From Paenibacillus phytorum (GTDB lineage Bacteria > Bacillota > Bacilli > Paenibacillales > NBRC-103111), in NCBI RefSeq assembly GCF_013141715.1, contig NZ_WHOA01000039.1, positions 1 through 64,000 of the forward strand: 64,000 nt of DNA. Direction: 5' to 3'. The position numbers and the translations under genes were made by a program. Below the pieces are notes generated by a model that worked only from the letters and a program-made list of their open reading frames with translations, was not told the DNA's origin and ran no database searches. Below, in pieces: positions 1 through 8,005 of the stretch (positions are counted from its first letter, which is position 1; each line of letters opens with the position of its first letter).

Positions 1-22
1 ACAATAATAGACAACAAAGATT

Positions 23-76
23 AAACCCTCCCTATTCTAGCAAAGCTAGAGATAACTTATACTTGGGAGGGTTTTT
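23..76 (+). terminator. Hairpin with T-tract that also contains a ribosome binding site
   Basis: AAACCCTCCC (23-32) pairs with GGGAGGGTTT (65-74), with a smaller inner hairpin (CTAG...CTAG, 37-49), and five T residues follow. This looks like an intrinsic terminator of a gene to the left of the window. The right arm GGGAGGG also sits 8 bases before an ATG at 80, so it could serve as a masked ribosome binding site. Confidence 0.6.
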
Positions 77-79
77 ATT

Positions 80-181
80 ATGACATTGAAGAATTTATGG
101 ATGCTATATGAAGCTGACAAACGTATTCCGAAATTTCTAATAGAGGAGGATGTTATTGGATTAAGGACATTATATAAATGA
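80..181 (+). CDS. Possible 33-residue peptide, function unknown
   Basis: A short open frame (begins MTLKNLWMLYEADKRIP, ends LRTLYK) follows GGGAGGG with good spacing to its ATG. No family is recognised. It is mixed charged/hydrophobic with no obvious membrane segment. The binding site lies in the 3' arm of the preceding hairpin, so translation would need that hairpin to open. It may be a chance frame behind a terminator; only the start context supports it. Confidence 0.25.
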   Translation: MTLKNLWMLYEADKRIPKFLIEEDVIGLRTLYK

Positions 182-207
182 TATGTTTTAGATCGATTTG
201 AAATATC

Positions 208-915
208 TTATTTTGCTCGGGTGCTCATTTTTCGGAAATTCCTGGTTTTTGCAACTATCTGGCTTCTTGATAGGAGATGATCGTCACTGGCTTTCCATGT
301 GTGGCCTTTTTTGTTTTTTCTGCGGATCATTACATAATTGTAAGGACTTGAGGAGTATACTTTAAAGCGATTAATCCTGCATCTGTTTGCAAAGATCACA
401 TCTTCATTTATCGAAACTTTTGGAAATCGGACTTTATTAAAAACACGCCTTTTAAATAATAGGGTTCCACCGGTCACCCATGTCACGAATTTATGTTGTT
501 TTTTGGGTGAGTGGAGGATGAGCAGATTATTCGCTTTGATAAAAGCCAAATAAGCTCTTTTTCCCACAACATGCGCTTTCGAACGACGCATTGCCTTTAT
601 CTGCTCTGTCAAATAATGCTTGGAGTAGTAGTCATCATCATCGAATTTTGCTATATAGGGGTGCTTCGTTCGTTTTATTGCGTAATTCAGACACTCACCC
701 AAAGAGACTTTTTCCTGTCTCTTGTAAACGGAAACATTTTTATGGTCTTTTGTTTTTTTGCGGTACTTGGATAATTTCATGCCGCTTTTATTTAATACGA
801 TAATTAATTCTTTTATCGGGTAACGCTGTCTTTCATAATTTTCCAAGACATTACCAATAAAACTTGGCCTATTCGTACACGTGATGATCGATATTCCCCG
901 CTTTCTTTGGCTCAC
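208..915 (-). CDS. Glycosyltransferase family 2 protein
   Basis: A 235-residue GT-A fold glycosyltransferase, likely moving a sugar from a nucleotide-sugar to a surface or spore-coat acceptor. The N-terminus shows the GT2 pattern ISIITCTNRP (about residues 8-17) and an acidic stretch FDDDDYYS (91-98) that fits the metal-binding DXD site; NEDVIF further on fits the second conserved acidic site. It has no membrane anchor. The start is GTG at 915, behind GGGAGGAG. It is the last of three minus-strand genes with 37- and 82-base gaps, so it is probably co-transcribed with the kinase-like gene upstream. Acceptor and donor sugar cannot be told from sequence. Confidence 0.8.
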   Translation of the reverse strand: MSQRKRGISIITCTNRPSFIGNVLENYERQRYPIKELIIVLNKSGMKLSKYRKKTKDHKNVSVYKRQEKVSLGECLNYAIKRTKHPYIAKFDDDDYYSKHYLTEQIKAMRRSKAHVVGKRAYLAFIKANNLLILHSPKKQHKFVTWVTGGTLLFKRRVFNKVRFPKVSINEDVIFANRCRINRFKVYSSSPYNYVMIRRKNKKGHTWKASDDHLLSRSQIVAKTRNFRKMSTRAK

Positions 916-952
916 GATATCTCCTCCCAGAATTTAAAAATACGTGTGCTTT

Positions 953-1357
953 TCACTTTTTGCGGCGGTTTTCAAAATTCCCATAATCAATAATAACGAT
1001 TAGTCCATTATTTTTTAAACGTAAGTTATTAGAATTAAGATCATGAGGAATGATTCCATTCCTCATGAATGTGCTTTTCAAAGCGAATAGCTTTCTCTTA
1101 TATTTTTTTGATCTGGGAAACATCTGATTGTACTTTTTCATTACTAAAATGCGATATCCATCCCCATACTTTGTGATTGTTCCCAGGTGTTTTTTGATCC
1201 GAGATGGAGCTGACTTATATACAATTACTTCTTGCTTATTGCTTGATATCCCATTTTTAGATTTAGCAACTTTTATTACACGGCGATTTCCCCAATCAAG
1301 TACTAGTCGCCACTTACCTGCCCCGATAACTTTCATTTTTTTAATCTTCTTCTTCAT
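953..1357 (-). CDS. Minimal protein-kinase-like protein (YrbL-like fold)
   Basis: About 134 residues starting at ATG 1357, chosen because GGGAGGGG lies 11 bases upstream; the frame is open further upstream but has no such site. Kinase-like landmarks are all present in order: a glycine-rich loop (VIGAGKWRLV), a lysine strand (RRVIKVAKS), a hinge (ILVMKKYN), a catalytic-loop pattern (IIPHDLNSNNLRL) and a DFG-like metal site (IVIIDYGN). The protein ends just after this last motif, so it lacks the usual C-lobe helices, as in YrbL-type minimal kinases. The substrate is unknown. It sits between a GT2 gene and a paralogous kinase-like domain at 1440-1868, which suggests a role in decorating a surface component. 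That role is inference. Confidence 0.65.
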   Translation of the reverse strand: MKKKIKKMKVIGAGKWRLVLDWGNRRVIKVAKSKNGISSNKQEVIVYKSAPSRIKKHLGTITKYGDGYRILVMKKYNQMFPRSKKYKRKLFALKSTFMRNGIIPHDLNSNNLRLKNNGLIVIIDYGNFENRRKK

Positions 1358-1439
1358 GTAACAATGTACCCCTCCCGTCATAAGGTATGGTGTTATTCTA
1401 TTCAACCGCGTTAATAAGTTACAAAACTTTGGGCAACAA

Positions 1440-2858
1440 TTAAATTTGATATTTAAAATTTCCATAGTCAATCACAATGATCTCCCCGTCAGAATTTAGA
1501 CGCAGGTTTTGATAATTGGGTCCATCACGACCTGAAATCTCATAAGGAATTATTCGATTTCTCCTAAATTTCCCTTTCATATCAAAAAATTTTCTCATGT
1601 TTTCCTTATTTTTCCGGAAATTTTTATTATAGTTTTTCATTATTATCCAATTGTATCTATCATCGTGCTTTAGGATGTGGCCAAGATGTTTTTTTATCTC
1701 GGAGGGAGATGTCATGCATATCGTTACTTCTTTCTTGTTACTTTTTATCCCATATTTAGACTTGGCTACCTTTAGAACGTAACCATTACCCAGATCATAT
1801 ACAACTCGTCTTGATCCCAAACCGATAATGTTTTTTCCTTGAATCATTTTTTTTATTTTTTTGTCTAATGAAACAAGATCCGCTCTCAGTGAGTGGGTGC
1901 ATGTTATTCTATTCGTTTTACTTATTCGTTTTCGTTTATTGTGTGTTCGAGAACCCGGCGGCCCGAAAGGTACAGGCTCACATTGTAATCCTTGCGATTC
2001 AGGAGGCCCAAGGTAGCCTTCCAGTCCTAGGGTTATTTGAGGTTCTGGTAAACTGACAGGTCCGGATTCCCCTAGAAGTCCCGGCGGTCCTTGCATTACG
2101 GGGCAGGTAATTCTCACTATTATAATAAATTCTTCTTTAATACCGCCTAAAGTAGTGGGGAAATTGGCGGAATTAGTATCTTCAGTCGCGTATGCGTTAC
2201 CGACCAAAGAATCAACTGTATGATAGCCTTCGGTCATCTCAAATCCAATGCTTTGGCTTCCATCCGCTTCGGCCCTAATTACAAACCGGTATCCGACTGG
2301 GGTTTGGATGTGATCCTTTTTCTGATAACCCACCGGTTTGAGGTCCATGAACGTCCCGAAGGGGGTAACGATCAACAAATTACCGGCATCATCGATCCGG
2401 ATCTCGTCTGCCCCCTCACAGATGAACCGAATATCCCCCATCCGGGCACCCGGCTGCAGCATCACATCATATTTCATATTCCCTTCGTGTCCTTGAAATA
2501 CCACATCAATGCCTGGCCACACCTGCCGGTAGACGACTTCCCGATAGATGGGGAGATTCGAGGAATGTTCATTAGGATCGCTACCGCGTTCCGTTTCCGG
2601 TGATGTTCCTTCAGGGGTCACGTCAGAACGGGCATTCAAAAACCGCCGAGCCAGACTCGGTTTATGAAAAAACGATAGTTTAGGATCAAACTCCAAGAAG
2701 CTCACCCCAACTTGTTCCTGGCTAAAGGTATAACGAAATTCTCTGCCTTCCGCATAGAAACGAACCGCATCATCCAACTGTCCACCATTGGTAACAAACG
2801 CTATAGGAAGACCAAAAGTCTCCAATATACTCTGTTTCGTCTCTTCCTCAGGCTGCAT
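1440..2858 (-). CDS. Chimeric frame: DUF7948/SBBP-type surface domain, decayed collagen repeat, kinase-like domain
   Basis: One open frame joins three unrelated parts. Residues 1 to about 240 match the N-terminal domain seen before SBBP repeats (FGLPIAFVTNGGQLDDAVRFYAEG), with a shortened SBBP-like piece (GNAYATEDTNSANFPTT). Then come 16 Gly-X-Y triplets (1947-2090), six of them without glycine. The last part, from about 1868, parallels the kinase-like protein at 953-1357, including the glycine loop and IVIDYGN, but HDLNSNN is replaced by YEISGRDGPNYQN, so the catalytic Asp is not conserved. ATG 2858 follows AAAGGGG; an upstream ATG at 2927 is possible. The frame is open throughout, yet it looks assembled by deletion; it may be a decayed relic. 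Confidence 0.5.
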   Translation of the reverse strand: MQPEEETKQSILETFGLPIAFVTNGGQLDDAVRFYAEGREFRYTFSQEQVGVSFLEFDPKLSFFHKPSLARRFLNARSDVTPEGTSPETERGSDPNEHSSNLPIYREVVYRQVWPGIDVVFQGHEGNMKYDVMLQPGARMGDIRFICEGADEIRIDDAGNLLIVTPFGTFMDLKPVGYQKKDHIQTPVGYRFVIRAEADGSQSIGFEMTEGYHTVDSLVGNAYATEDTNSANFPTTLGGIKEEFIIIVRITCPVMQGPPGLLGESGPVSLPEPQITLGLEGYLGPPESQGLQCEPVPFGPPGSRTHNKRKRISKTNRITCTHSLRADLVSLDKKIKKMIQGKNIIGLGSRRVVYDLGNGYVLKVAKSKYGIKSNKKEVTICMTSPSEIKKHLGHILKHDDRYNWIIMKNYNKNFRKNKENMRKFFDMKGKFRRNRIIPYEISGRDGPNYQNLRLNSDGEIIVIDYGNFKYQI

Positions 2859-2927
2859 GGGATCTTGTTTCCCCTTTCTGATAGGCTCATGCCATGATTT
2901 CATGTACACTGATACATAGATACGCAT

Positions 2928-3288
2928 GTCTATAATTGCTTGATTGGGTATGCACCCTTAATATTAATAAATAGGCAGTTATTAATGATCAAACCAGGGC
3001 ATACTTGTTTCCTATTGCAGCCTTTTAATTTGGGACGGTATTGATAGAGTCGTCGCCCAAAGCTGGCAGTCGAAGAAAATGAACAGCACTAAATAAGACG
3101 CGGCTCATTCTATTTTTAAATATGCAGCGCCTAGGATTTGGGGGTCCGTGGATCAGGAGACTTCCGAAATTGTAACGTTGTAGCGGAATGTGCTGCTCAT
3201 GAGGTTGTAGAACAAAATAATGAAAAGATTCGGAACTGAACAAGCGATTTATTATATTGAGAAAACTTAGCACTATTCATTCAACTAA
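2928..3288. other. Divergent intergenic region, no gene seen
   Basis: This stretch separates the minus-strand group from the plus-strand hydrolase and must hold the promoters of both. An 82-codon minus frame at 3025-3273 has no convincing start site or family and is not called. No clear operator was seen. Confidence 0.4.
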
Positions 3289-3303
3289 AGGAAAACGAGA
3301 GGG

Positions 3304-3404
3304 GGAGGTAGCCTGTTGGCAGAGCTCCTTTTTGTGATTTGCGACCCTTAATAGGTGTTTCTCCCGAAGTCTATAGGGACAGCCTGGTGCTGTTCCCTAT
3401 TTTT
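3304..3404 (+). promoter_or_regulatory. Leader with two terminator-like hairpins upstream of the cortex hydrolase gene
   Basis: GGAG...GCC/GGC...CTCC (3304-3328) is followed by TTTTT, and ATAGGGA-CAGC/GCTG-TCCCTAT (3373-3400) is followed by TTTT. Both are on the plus strand, where no gene lies upstream, so they fit attenuators in a long 5' leader rather than terminators of another gene. A third inverted repeat (GGCGACAT/ATGTC..GCC) lies near 3416-3473. SleB/CwlO-type genes are often under c-di-AMP (ydaO) riboswitches, but the conserved GGGGGAACC/GGGGTGAATC core is not present here. Confidence 0.4.
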
Positions 3405-3511
3405 AGAGCGTGTAAGGCGACATCTTGAGTCGGATCAACACCCCTAAATTTGTAATGCTGCATGTCGTTGCCTGTGCGGCGCGTAAAAGGAAGAGGAGGT
3501 TATCTTGAAAC

Positions 3512-4150
3512 ATGAAGAAGAAACTACAGGCTCTTATCTGCGTCTGTTCCCTTGGTGTAATGGGGATGGCCGCACCGGTCGGTGCGCAATCGTTAGGTCA
3601 GGGCACACAAAGTGACCAAGTACTGGATTTGCAAGAACGATTAAGCGCACTCGGTTACTTTAAAACTGGAATTACCGGTTATTACGGTAACCAGACTAAG
3701 AATGCGGTAAAGAAATTTCAAGCCAGTTATGGCTTGTCAGTTGATGGTGAAGCCGATTCCTTAACTCTGTCTAAACTAAATAAAACGATTTCACCCAAAC
3801 AGTCGGTGCTGGATGAATTGGCGCGAATCATTCATTCCGAAGCCCGAGGGGAGTCCTTTGTAGGACAAGTTGCCGTGGGAGCTGTCGTTCTTAATCGAGT
3901 TCAGTCCGAAAAATTTCCTGATTCCATCACTGAGGTTATCCATCAGCCTGGTCAATTTTCAGCCGTTGATGATGGCCAGTTTAACCTTAAACCCAATTTG
4001 TCAGCCTACAGCGCGGCAAAAGCCGCTTTGAATGGTATGGATCCAACAACTGGGGCCCTTTATTTTTACAATCCTGATATTGCCCAGGCATCTTGGAGCA
4101 AAAAAAGAACCGCCAAGATTATCATTGGTAATCACGTATTTACCCTTTAA
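3512..4150 (+). CDS. SleB-type cell wall hydrolase with peptidoglycan-binding domain
   Basis: A 212-residue secreted enzyme. Residues 1-26 form a signal peptide (MKKKLQALICVCSLGVMG, then APVGAQS). Residues about 33-78 are a PG_binding_1 domain (VLDLQERLSALGYFKTGITGYYG). Residues about 92-212 are a Hydrolase_2 (SleB/CwlJ) domain with the catalytic-type Glu in HSEARGE (about residue 110) and the typical AVGAVVLNRV and GALYFYNP segments. Such enzymes cut spore cortex or vegetative peptidoglycan. The ATG at 3512 follows AGAGGAGG with 12 bases of spacing. It is monocistronic, with a strong terminator at 4157. Confidence 0.88.
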   Translation: MKKKLQALICVCSLGVMGMAAPVGAQSLGQGTQSDQVLDLQERLSALGYFKTGITGYYGNQTKNAVKKFQASYGLSVDGEADSLTLSKLNKTISPKQSVLDELARIIHSEARGESFVGQVAVGAVVLNRVQSEKFPDSITEVIHQPGQFSAVDDGQFNLKPNLSAYSAAKAALNGMDPTTGALYFYNPDIAQASWSKKRTAKIIIGNHVFTL

Positions 4151-4156
4151 GAGTAG

Positions 4157-4209
4157 ATACAATTTACAAAAAAAGTCGCGTAAATCGCGGCTTTTTTTGT
4201 AAATTGTAT
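4157..4209 (+). terminator. Strong bidirectional-looking terminator
   Basis: A long, nearly perfect stem starts ATACAATTTACAAAAAAAG (left arm from 4157) and closes with CTTTTTTTGTAAATTGTAT (to 4209) around a small loop at CGCG/CGCG. It ends the hydrolase gene. Confidence 0.85.
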
Positions 4210-4331
4210 TTAAAGTTTGTGTCATTACGCTAAAACCAGCTAAGATATGCAATGGAAAATAAAGGATATTCAATAAAATTCCTTGAATTTATAGTGCAAT
4301 AATATAAATCGAAAGGATTGATTACTAGTGA

Positions 4332-4613
4332 ACTCCGATTAGTCCGAGTTTTACTTCAGAGGTTCTATTTACTTACTTGATCTGTATGGAAGTCGATAAC
4401 CTTTCGGAAGTGCCCAAAGGAATGATCGGTTTTACGATTCCTCCTCATCGTTATGCGAAAGTAAAGTCCGAAGGTGATCCATATCAAGTCATTCATAACT
4501 ATTTGGATGCCAACGGCCAACAAAGTGACAGGCGAGCTCTGGCATTAGAGATATACTATTTTGAAAACCCATCCTGGCCCGACAAGGCTGAAGTGCTTCT
4601 TCCTTTGCAATGA
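4332..4613 (+). pseudogene. GyrI-like effector-binding protein, N-terminal half missing
   Basis: The frame from about 4377 (TTG) to 4613 encodes the C-terminal half of an AraC effector-binding/GyrI-like domain: MEVDNLSEVPKGMIGFTIPP, HRYAKVKSEGDP and a closing LEIYYFENPSWPDKAEVLLP, which is the standard end of this family. Normal members have 150 residues or more; here the frame is closed by a TGA at 4329-4331, the 15 codons after it show no family similarity, and there is no ribosome binding site. The first half appears deleted. A complete but different family member lies at 5413-5922. Confidence 0.65.
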
Positions 4614-4687
4614 TTTATTCTAAGCATACAGGGGGAATTATTACCTAACGGATATTGCTATTTATCATTCTTGAGAGGATGTTTGAT

Positions 4688-5218
4688 TTGCAAGGAAAAG
4701 ACAAGAAACAGATAATTTATCTCATATCTGGTCCAATTGGGGTTGGTAAATCAACTACCTCGAAAGAACTTGCACGCAATGTTAAACAATGCGTTCTTAT
4801 TGAGGGAGATGATTTACTTCATATGTTCAAGGGAGAATTGCAACCTTCATGGGAAGAAAGATTAAGTCTAACATGGGAGAACATCCTGGCTTTAACGAGG
4901 ACTTTTATACACCATAACTTAAATGTAATTATTGATTTTGTAGTGGAGGATGAACTAGATTGGTTTTGTAAACGTTTATCAGATTTAAATGTAGAATTAA
5001 AGTATGTTGTACTGAGAGCAGATAAAGAAAAGCTAATTGAACGTCTCAGCATTAGGGGGGATGTTGATTCCTTAGAACGCTCTTTATTTTTACTAAATAA
5101 ATTGGATATGTTGCCATCTAATAACCAATTTATATATGACACTACTTTAAAACAATCAAAAGAGATCGTAGAAGAAATCATAAGTAACTCTAGTTTTAAT
5201 GTTTTTATTAAGCCTTAA
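4688..5218 (+). CDS. P-loop nucleoside/antibiotic kinase-like protein (AAA_33 type)
   Basis: About 176 residues with a Walker A motif GPIGVGKST near the N-terminus (residues 15-23), VLIEGDDLLH after it, VNVIIDFV-type Walker B strand (LNVIIDFVVEDE) and a lid-like arginine region (ERLSIRGDVDSLERS). This order fits small kinases of the shikimate/chloramphenicol phosphotransferase-like group. TTG 4688 is preferred because GAGAGG lies 9 bases upstream; ATG 4679 has no room for a binding site. The substrate is unknown. It stands alone between two hairpins. Confidence 0.65.
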   Translation: MQGKDKKQIIYLISGPIGVGKSTTSKELARNVKQCVLIEGDDLLHMFKGELQPSWEERLSLTWENILALTRTFIHHNLNVIIDFVVEDELDWFCKRLSDLNVELKYVVLRADKEKLIERLSIRGDVDSLERSLFLLNKLDMLPSNNQFIYDTTLKQSKEIVEEIISNSSFNVFIKP

Positions 5219-5225
5219 TTGAACG

Positions 5226-5273
5226 GAGAACGAAAATAAGAGCCGCTTTGTAGCGGCTTCTATTTTCGTTCTC
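5226..5273 (+). terminator. Terminator after the P-loop kinase gene
   Basis: GAGAACGAAAATA...AGCCGCT and AGCGGCT...TATTTTCGTTCTC form a long stem with a TTTG-type loop. The arms run 5226-5247 and 5252-5273. Confidence 0.8.
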
Positions 5274-5412
5274 GTTGAAGAATTACTTTCAATAAAAACA
5301 TAAAAAGCGTTTACAAGGGAACATATGTGCTCTATAATTTTAATATAGATAAAAAACCCATGCAGAACAAGCAAGTGCCACCCCCATACCAAAATAAGGA
5401 GAATGACCACTC

Positions 5413-5922
5413 ATGATTATCGAAACTAAAATCATCGAAAAACCTGCCTTCAGCGTTGTTGGCATTACCGAAACGATTCATTTTGATATGTCTGTGCCAC
5501 CGTCCGAGAACGCCATTGCTAAGCTGTGGGGTGATTTCAGTAAGCGCATTCCAGAAGTTCCTAGCCAGCTCGGCTGGCGAAGCTTCGGACTCATGCTGCA
5601 AAATCCGGACAACGCGCCCGGCGAGCCGTTCAATTATACGGCCGCTGTGCAAATCTCTCAGGACGGTGGCATACCCGAGGGCATGACGCGCATCGAAGTA
5701 CCGGCTGCGCGTTATATCGTGCTGACGCATCGGGGTCCTCTTGATGGTATTGGTGATGCCTTTGGGCATTTTTGGGGACACTGGCTACCGAACAGTCCAT
5801 ACGAATACGACGGTGGTTCCCGCACTGGTAAATATGAATTCGAGTTTTATGATCAGCGTTATACGCAGTCAGATGATCCAAACTCAGAGATAGACTTGTA
5901 TTTCCCTATTCGTACGAAATAA
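5413..5922 (+). CDS. GyrI-like effector-binding domain protein
   Basis: A 169-residue stand-alone effector-binding domain. It begins IIETKIIEKPAFSVVGI, the usual first strand of AraC_E_bind/GyrI-like domains, and carries the mid-domain IPEGMTRIEVPAARYIVLTHRGP and the closing IDLYFPI. Such proteins bind small hydrophobic or cationic ligands, alone or as sensors for regulators; no DNA-binding domain is fused here. AAGGAG precedes ATG 5413. It is monocistronic with a terminator at 5955. Confidence 0.8.
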   Translation: MIIETKIIEKPAFSVVGITETIHFDMSVPPSENAIAKLWGDFSKRIPEVPSQLGWRSFGLMLQNPDNAPGEPFNYTAAVQISQDGGIPEGMTRIEVPAARYIVLTHRGPLDGIGDAFGHFWGHWLPNSPYEYDGGSRTGKYEFEFYDQRYTQSDDPNSEIDLYFPIRTK

Positions 5923-5954
5923 ACCGAGACCACCTTAACCTTTGAAGTTTCTGA

Positions 5955-5993
5955 AGTATATCTCTGCCGTATAGGCACAGATATGCTTTTTTT
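5955..5993 (+). terminator. Intrinsic terminator
   Basis: AGTATATCTCTGCC pairs with GGCACAGATATGCT with one C-C mismatch and one wobble pair, followed by a run of seven T. Confidence 0.85.
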
Positions 5994-6121
5994 CTATACA
6001 TAGGACTTTTCCCCTGTATTATTGTCCTTCACTCCGGTTTTCGTCCCCCGCGATTTCCGCTAAGCTAAATCATGTAAGCACTTTCTTAGCCGGGTGCGGC
6101 AGAGGTTAGGAGGATAAAGAG

Positions 6122-7072
6122 ATGGAGATGGTGACCGCCAAGATCACCGAGACAAAAGAAAAGCCGCTACTGAAGCATACGAGGAGGTTATGGAAATATA
6201 GGCTGTTATATATTCTACTGATGCCCGCTGTTGTATGGGTTCTCATTTTTGACTATCTCCCGCTCTATGGCATCAGCATTGCGTTTATGGATTACAACGC
6301 TATTCAGGGATTCTCGGGAAGCGAATGGGTTGGATTCAAATATTTTCGGATGTTATTTGAATCCGAAATGTTCCTCCATGCATTCAAGAATACACTGCTT
6401 ATCAGCTTGTACAAAATGATCAGCGGCTTTCTTTGCCCGATCCTGTTAGCGCTTGCATTGAATGAAGTTAGAGTTGCATGGTTCAAAAAATCACTTCAAA
6501 CGGCCGTCTACCTGCCGAGGTTCGTGTCTTGGGTCGTCTACGGAGGGATCATCACGTTGCTCCTCTCACCGGAAACCGGAGTCATTAATAAAATCATCGA
6601 ATTCTTCGGCGGCGATCCCGCTTATCTGCTCGTCGAACCTGCTTATTTCCGAACGATTCTTGTCGTTACGGATGCCATGAAAGAGATGGGCTGGGCAGCG
6701 ATCATCTATATTGCCGCCATCGCTGGGCTTAATCCGGAAGTGTACGAAGCGGCTATTATGGATGGGGCCACACGCTTTGGGCGAATTATTCACATTACTT
6801 TGCCAGGAATTATGGGAACCATCATCGTTATTTTCATCCTGAGGGTCGGTTATATCATGAGCGCTGGGTTGGACCAGGTGATCAACTTGTACAATCCGAT
6901 GGTCTTTGAGGTCGGAGATATTCTGGATACGTACATTTACCGTGTAGGTATCGAGCAGTTCAGTCTCAGTCTTGCCGCTGCGGCTGACGTCATCAAGGGC
7001 GCAATCGGACTTGTGATGATGCTGGTTGCCAATCAGTTCGCCAAGCGAATCAATGATTCCGGCATTTTCTGA
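6122..7072 (+). CDS. Sugar ABC transporter permease, LplB family
   Basis: A 316-residue membrane permease of the carbohydrate importer class (LplB/YteP type). The start region KYRLLYILLMPAVVWVLIFDYLPLYGISIAF is typical of this family, and about six hydrophobic segments follow. The cytoplasmic EAA loop reads EAAIMDGATRFGRIIHITLPGI (about residues 210-231), the contact site for the ATPase. No ATPase gene is present; such importers usually share an MsmX-type ATPase encoded elsewhere. It heads an operon with a second permease 17 bases downstream and a substrate-binding lipoprotein, followed by a sensor and regulator, so it most likely imports plant-derived oligosaccharides. Confidence 0.9.
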   Translation: MEMVTAKITETKEKPLLKHTRRLWKYRLLYILLMPAVVWVLIFDYLPLYGISIAFMDYNAIQGFSGSEWVGFKYFRMLFESEMFLHAFKNTLLISLYKMISGFLCPILLALALNEVRVAWFKKSLQTAVYLPRFVSWVVYGGIITLLLSPETGVINKIIEFFGGDPAYLLVEPAYFRTILVVTDAMKEMGWAAIIYIAAIAGLNPEVYEAAIMDGATRFGRIIHITLPGIMGTIIVIFILRVGYIMSAGLDQVINLYNPMVFEVGDILDTYIYRVGIEQFSLSLAAAADVIKGAIGLVMMLVANQFAKRINDSGIF

Positions 7073-7089
7073 GAAAGGAAAGAGAACCG

Positions 7090-7965
7090 ATGAAGCTTAC
7101 AAAAGGCGAGAAGGCCTTTGTCTCCACCAATTATATCGTTCTAACGTTACTGACTATTATCATTGTCATTCCATTCTGGTATGTTATTTCCGTATCCATT
7201 ACACCGTACCATATTTTCAGCGAGAAAAATGGATTGATTCTGTTTCCGACTTCCTTCAGTTTGGAGTATTACAAGTACTTGCTGCAGGAAGGCTCGCTTA
7301 TTTACTCGGCATACGGCAATACGATTCGCAATACAGCGGGTGGGGTCTTGCTTGCGCTGTTCCTTACGATAACGGCGTCTTACTCGCTCGCGGAGAAAAA
7401 GCTGCCCGGTCGGCGGGTGATCATGCTCTTCTTTGTTTTCACCATGCTATTCAAGGGCGGAATGATTCCTACTTATATCACCATGAAACAGTTAGGATTA
7501 CTAGATACAAGTTATGTGCTGATCTTGGTTATGGCCTTCAGTGCTTTTAACATGATCATAATGAAATCGTTTTTTGAAGGCATCCCCGATAGCTTGCGAG
7601 AATCCGCTTCAATGGATGGGGCATCCGAGTTCAGGGTCCTGTGGCAGATCGTTCTGCCCTTATCCAAACCGGTCATAGCGACGATTGGACTCCTTTATTT
7701 GGTCGTCTATTGGAACGATTTCTTTAATGCGATGCTCTATGTGACGGATTGGCACAAAGCACCTGTGCAGCTCGTACTCCGCACGATTATTGCCAGTTCC
7801 AGCCTCCCGCCGGAGCTGCTTGAAGCGGCAGGCTCAACGCCTCCGCCTACGATAGGCATCCAAATGGCTGCTATTATTATTGTCGCCCTGCCGATGCTCA
7901 TTATTTACCCGTTCATTCAAAAGCATTTTGAGCAAGGCATGTTGATCGGCTCGGTGAAAGGTTAA
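7090..7965 (+). CDS. Sugar ABC transporter permease, YtcP/LplC family
   Basis: A 291-residue second permease of the importer. The N-terminal membrane segment (YIVLTLLTIIIVIPFWYVISVSI) and the EAA loop ESASMDGASEFRVLWQIVLPLSKP (about residues 172-195) define the family; LPMLIIYPFIQKHFEQGMLIGSVKG is the standard C-terminus. GAAAGGAAAGAG precedes ATG 7090. It should pair with the upstream LplB-type subunit to form the membrane channel. Confidence 0.92.
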   Translation: MKLTKGEKAFVSTNYIVLTLLTIIIVIPFWYVISVSITPYHIFSEKNGLILFPTSFSLEYYKYLLQEGSLIYSAYGNTIRNTAGGVLLALFLTITASYSLAEKKLPGRRVIMLFFVFTMLFKGGMIPTYITMKQLGLLDTSYVLILVMAFSAFNMIIMKSFFEGIPDSLRESASMDGASEFRVLWQIVLPLSKPVIATIGLLYLVVYWNDFFNAMLYVTDWHKAPVQLVLRTIIASSSLPPELLEAAGSTPPPTIGIQMAAIIIVALPMLIIYPFIQKHFEQGMLIGSVKG

Positions 7966-8005
7966 AGTGAACATATCAAAGATAAATCAAGGAGGTCTAT
8001 TTTTC

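Noticed and set aside
3025..3273. Minus-strand 82-codon frame
   Set aside because: No ribosome binding site, no recognisable family, and composition unlike the neighbouring genes; treated as chance.
3289..3511. c-di-AMP (ydaO) riboswitch before the SleB-type gene
   Set aside because: The context fits and fragments such as GGCAG and CTCCCGAAG are suggestive, but the conserved GGGGGAACC and GGGGTGAATC core is missing.
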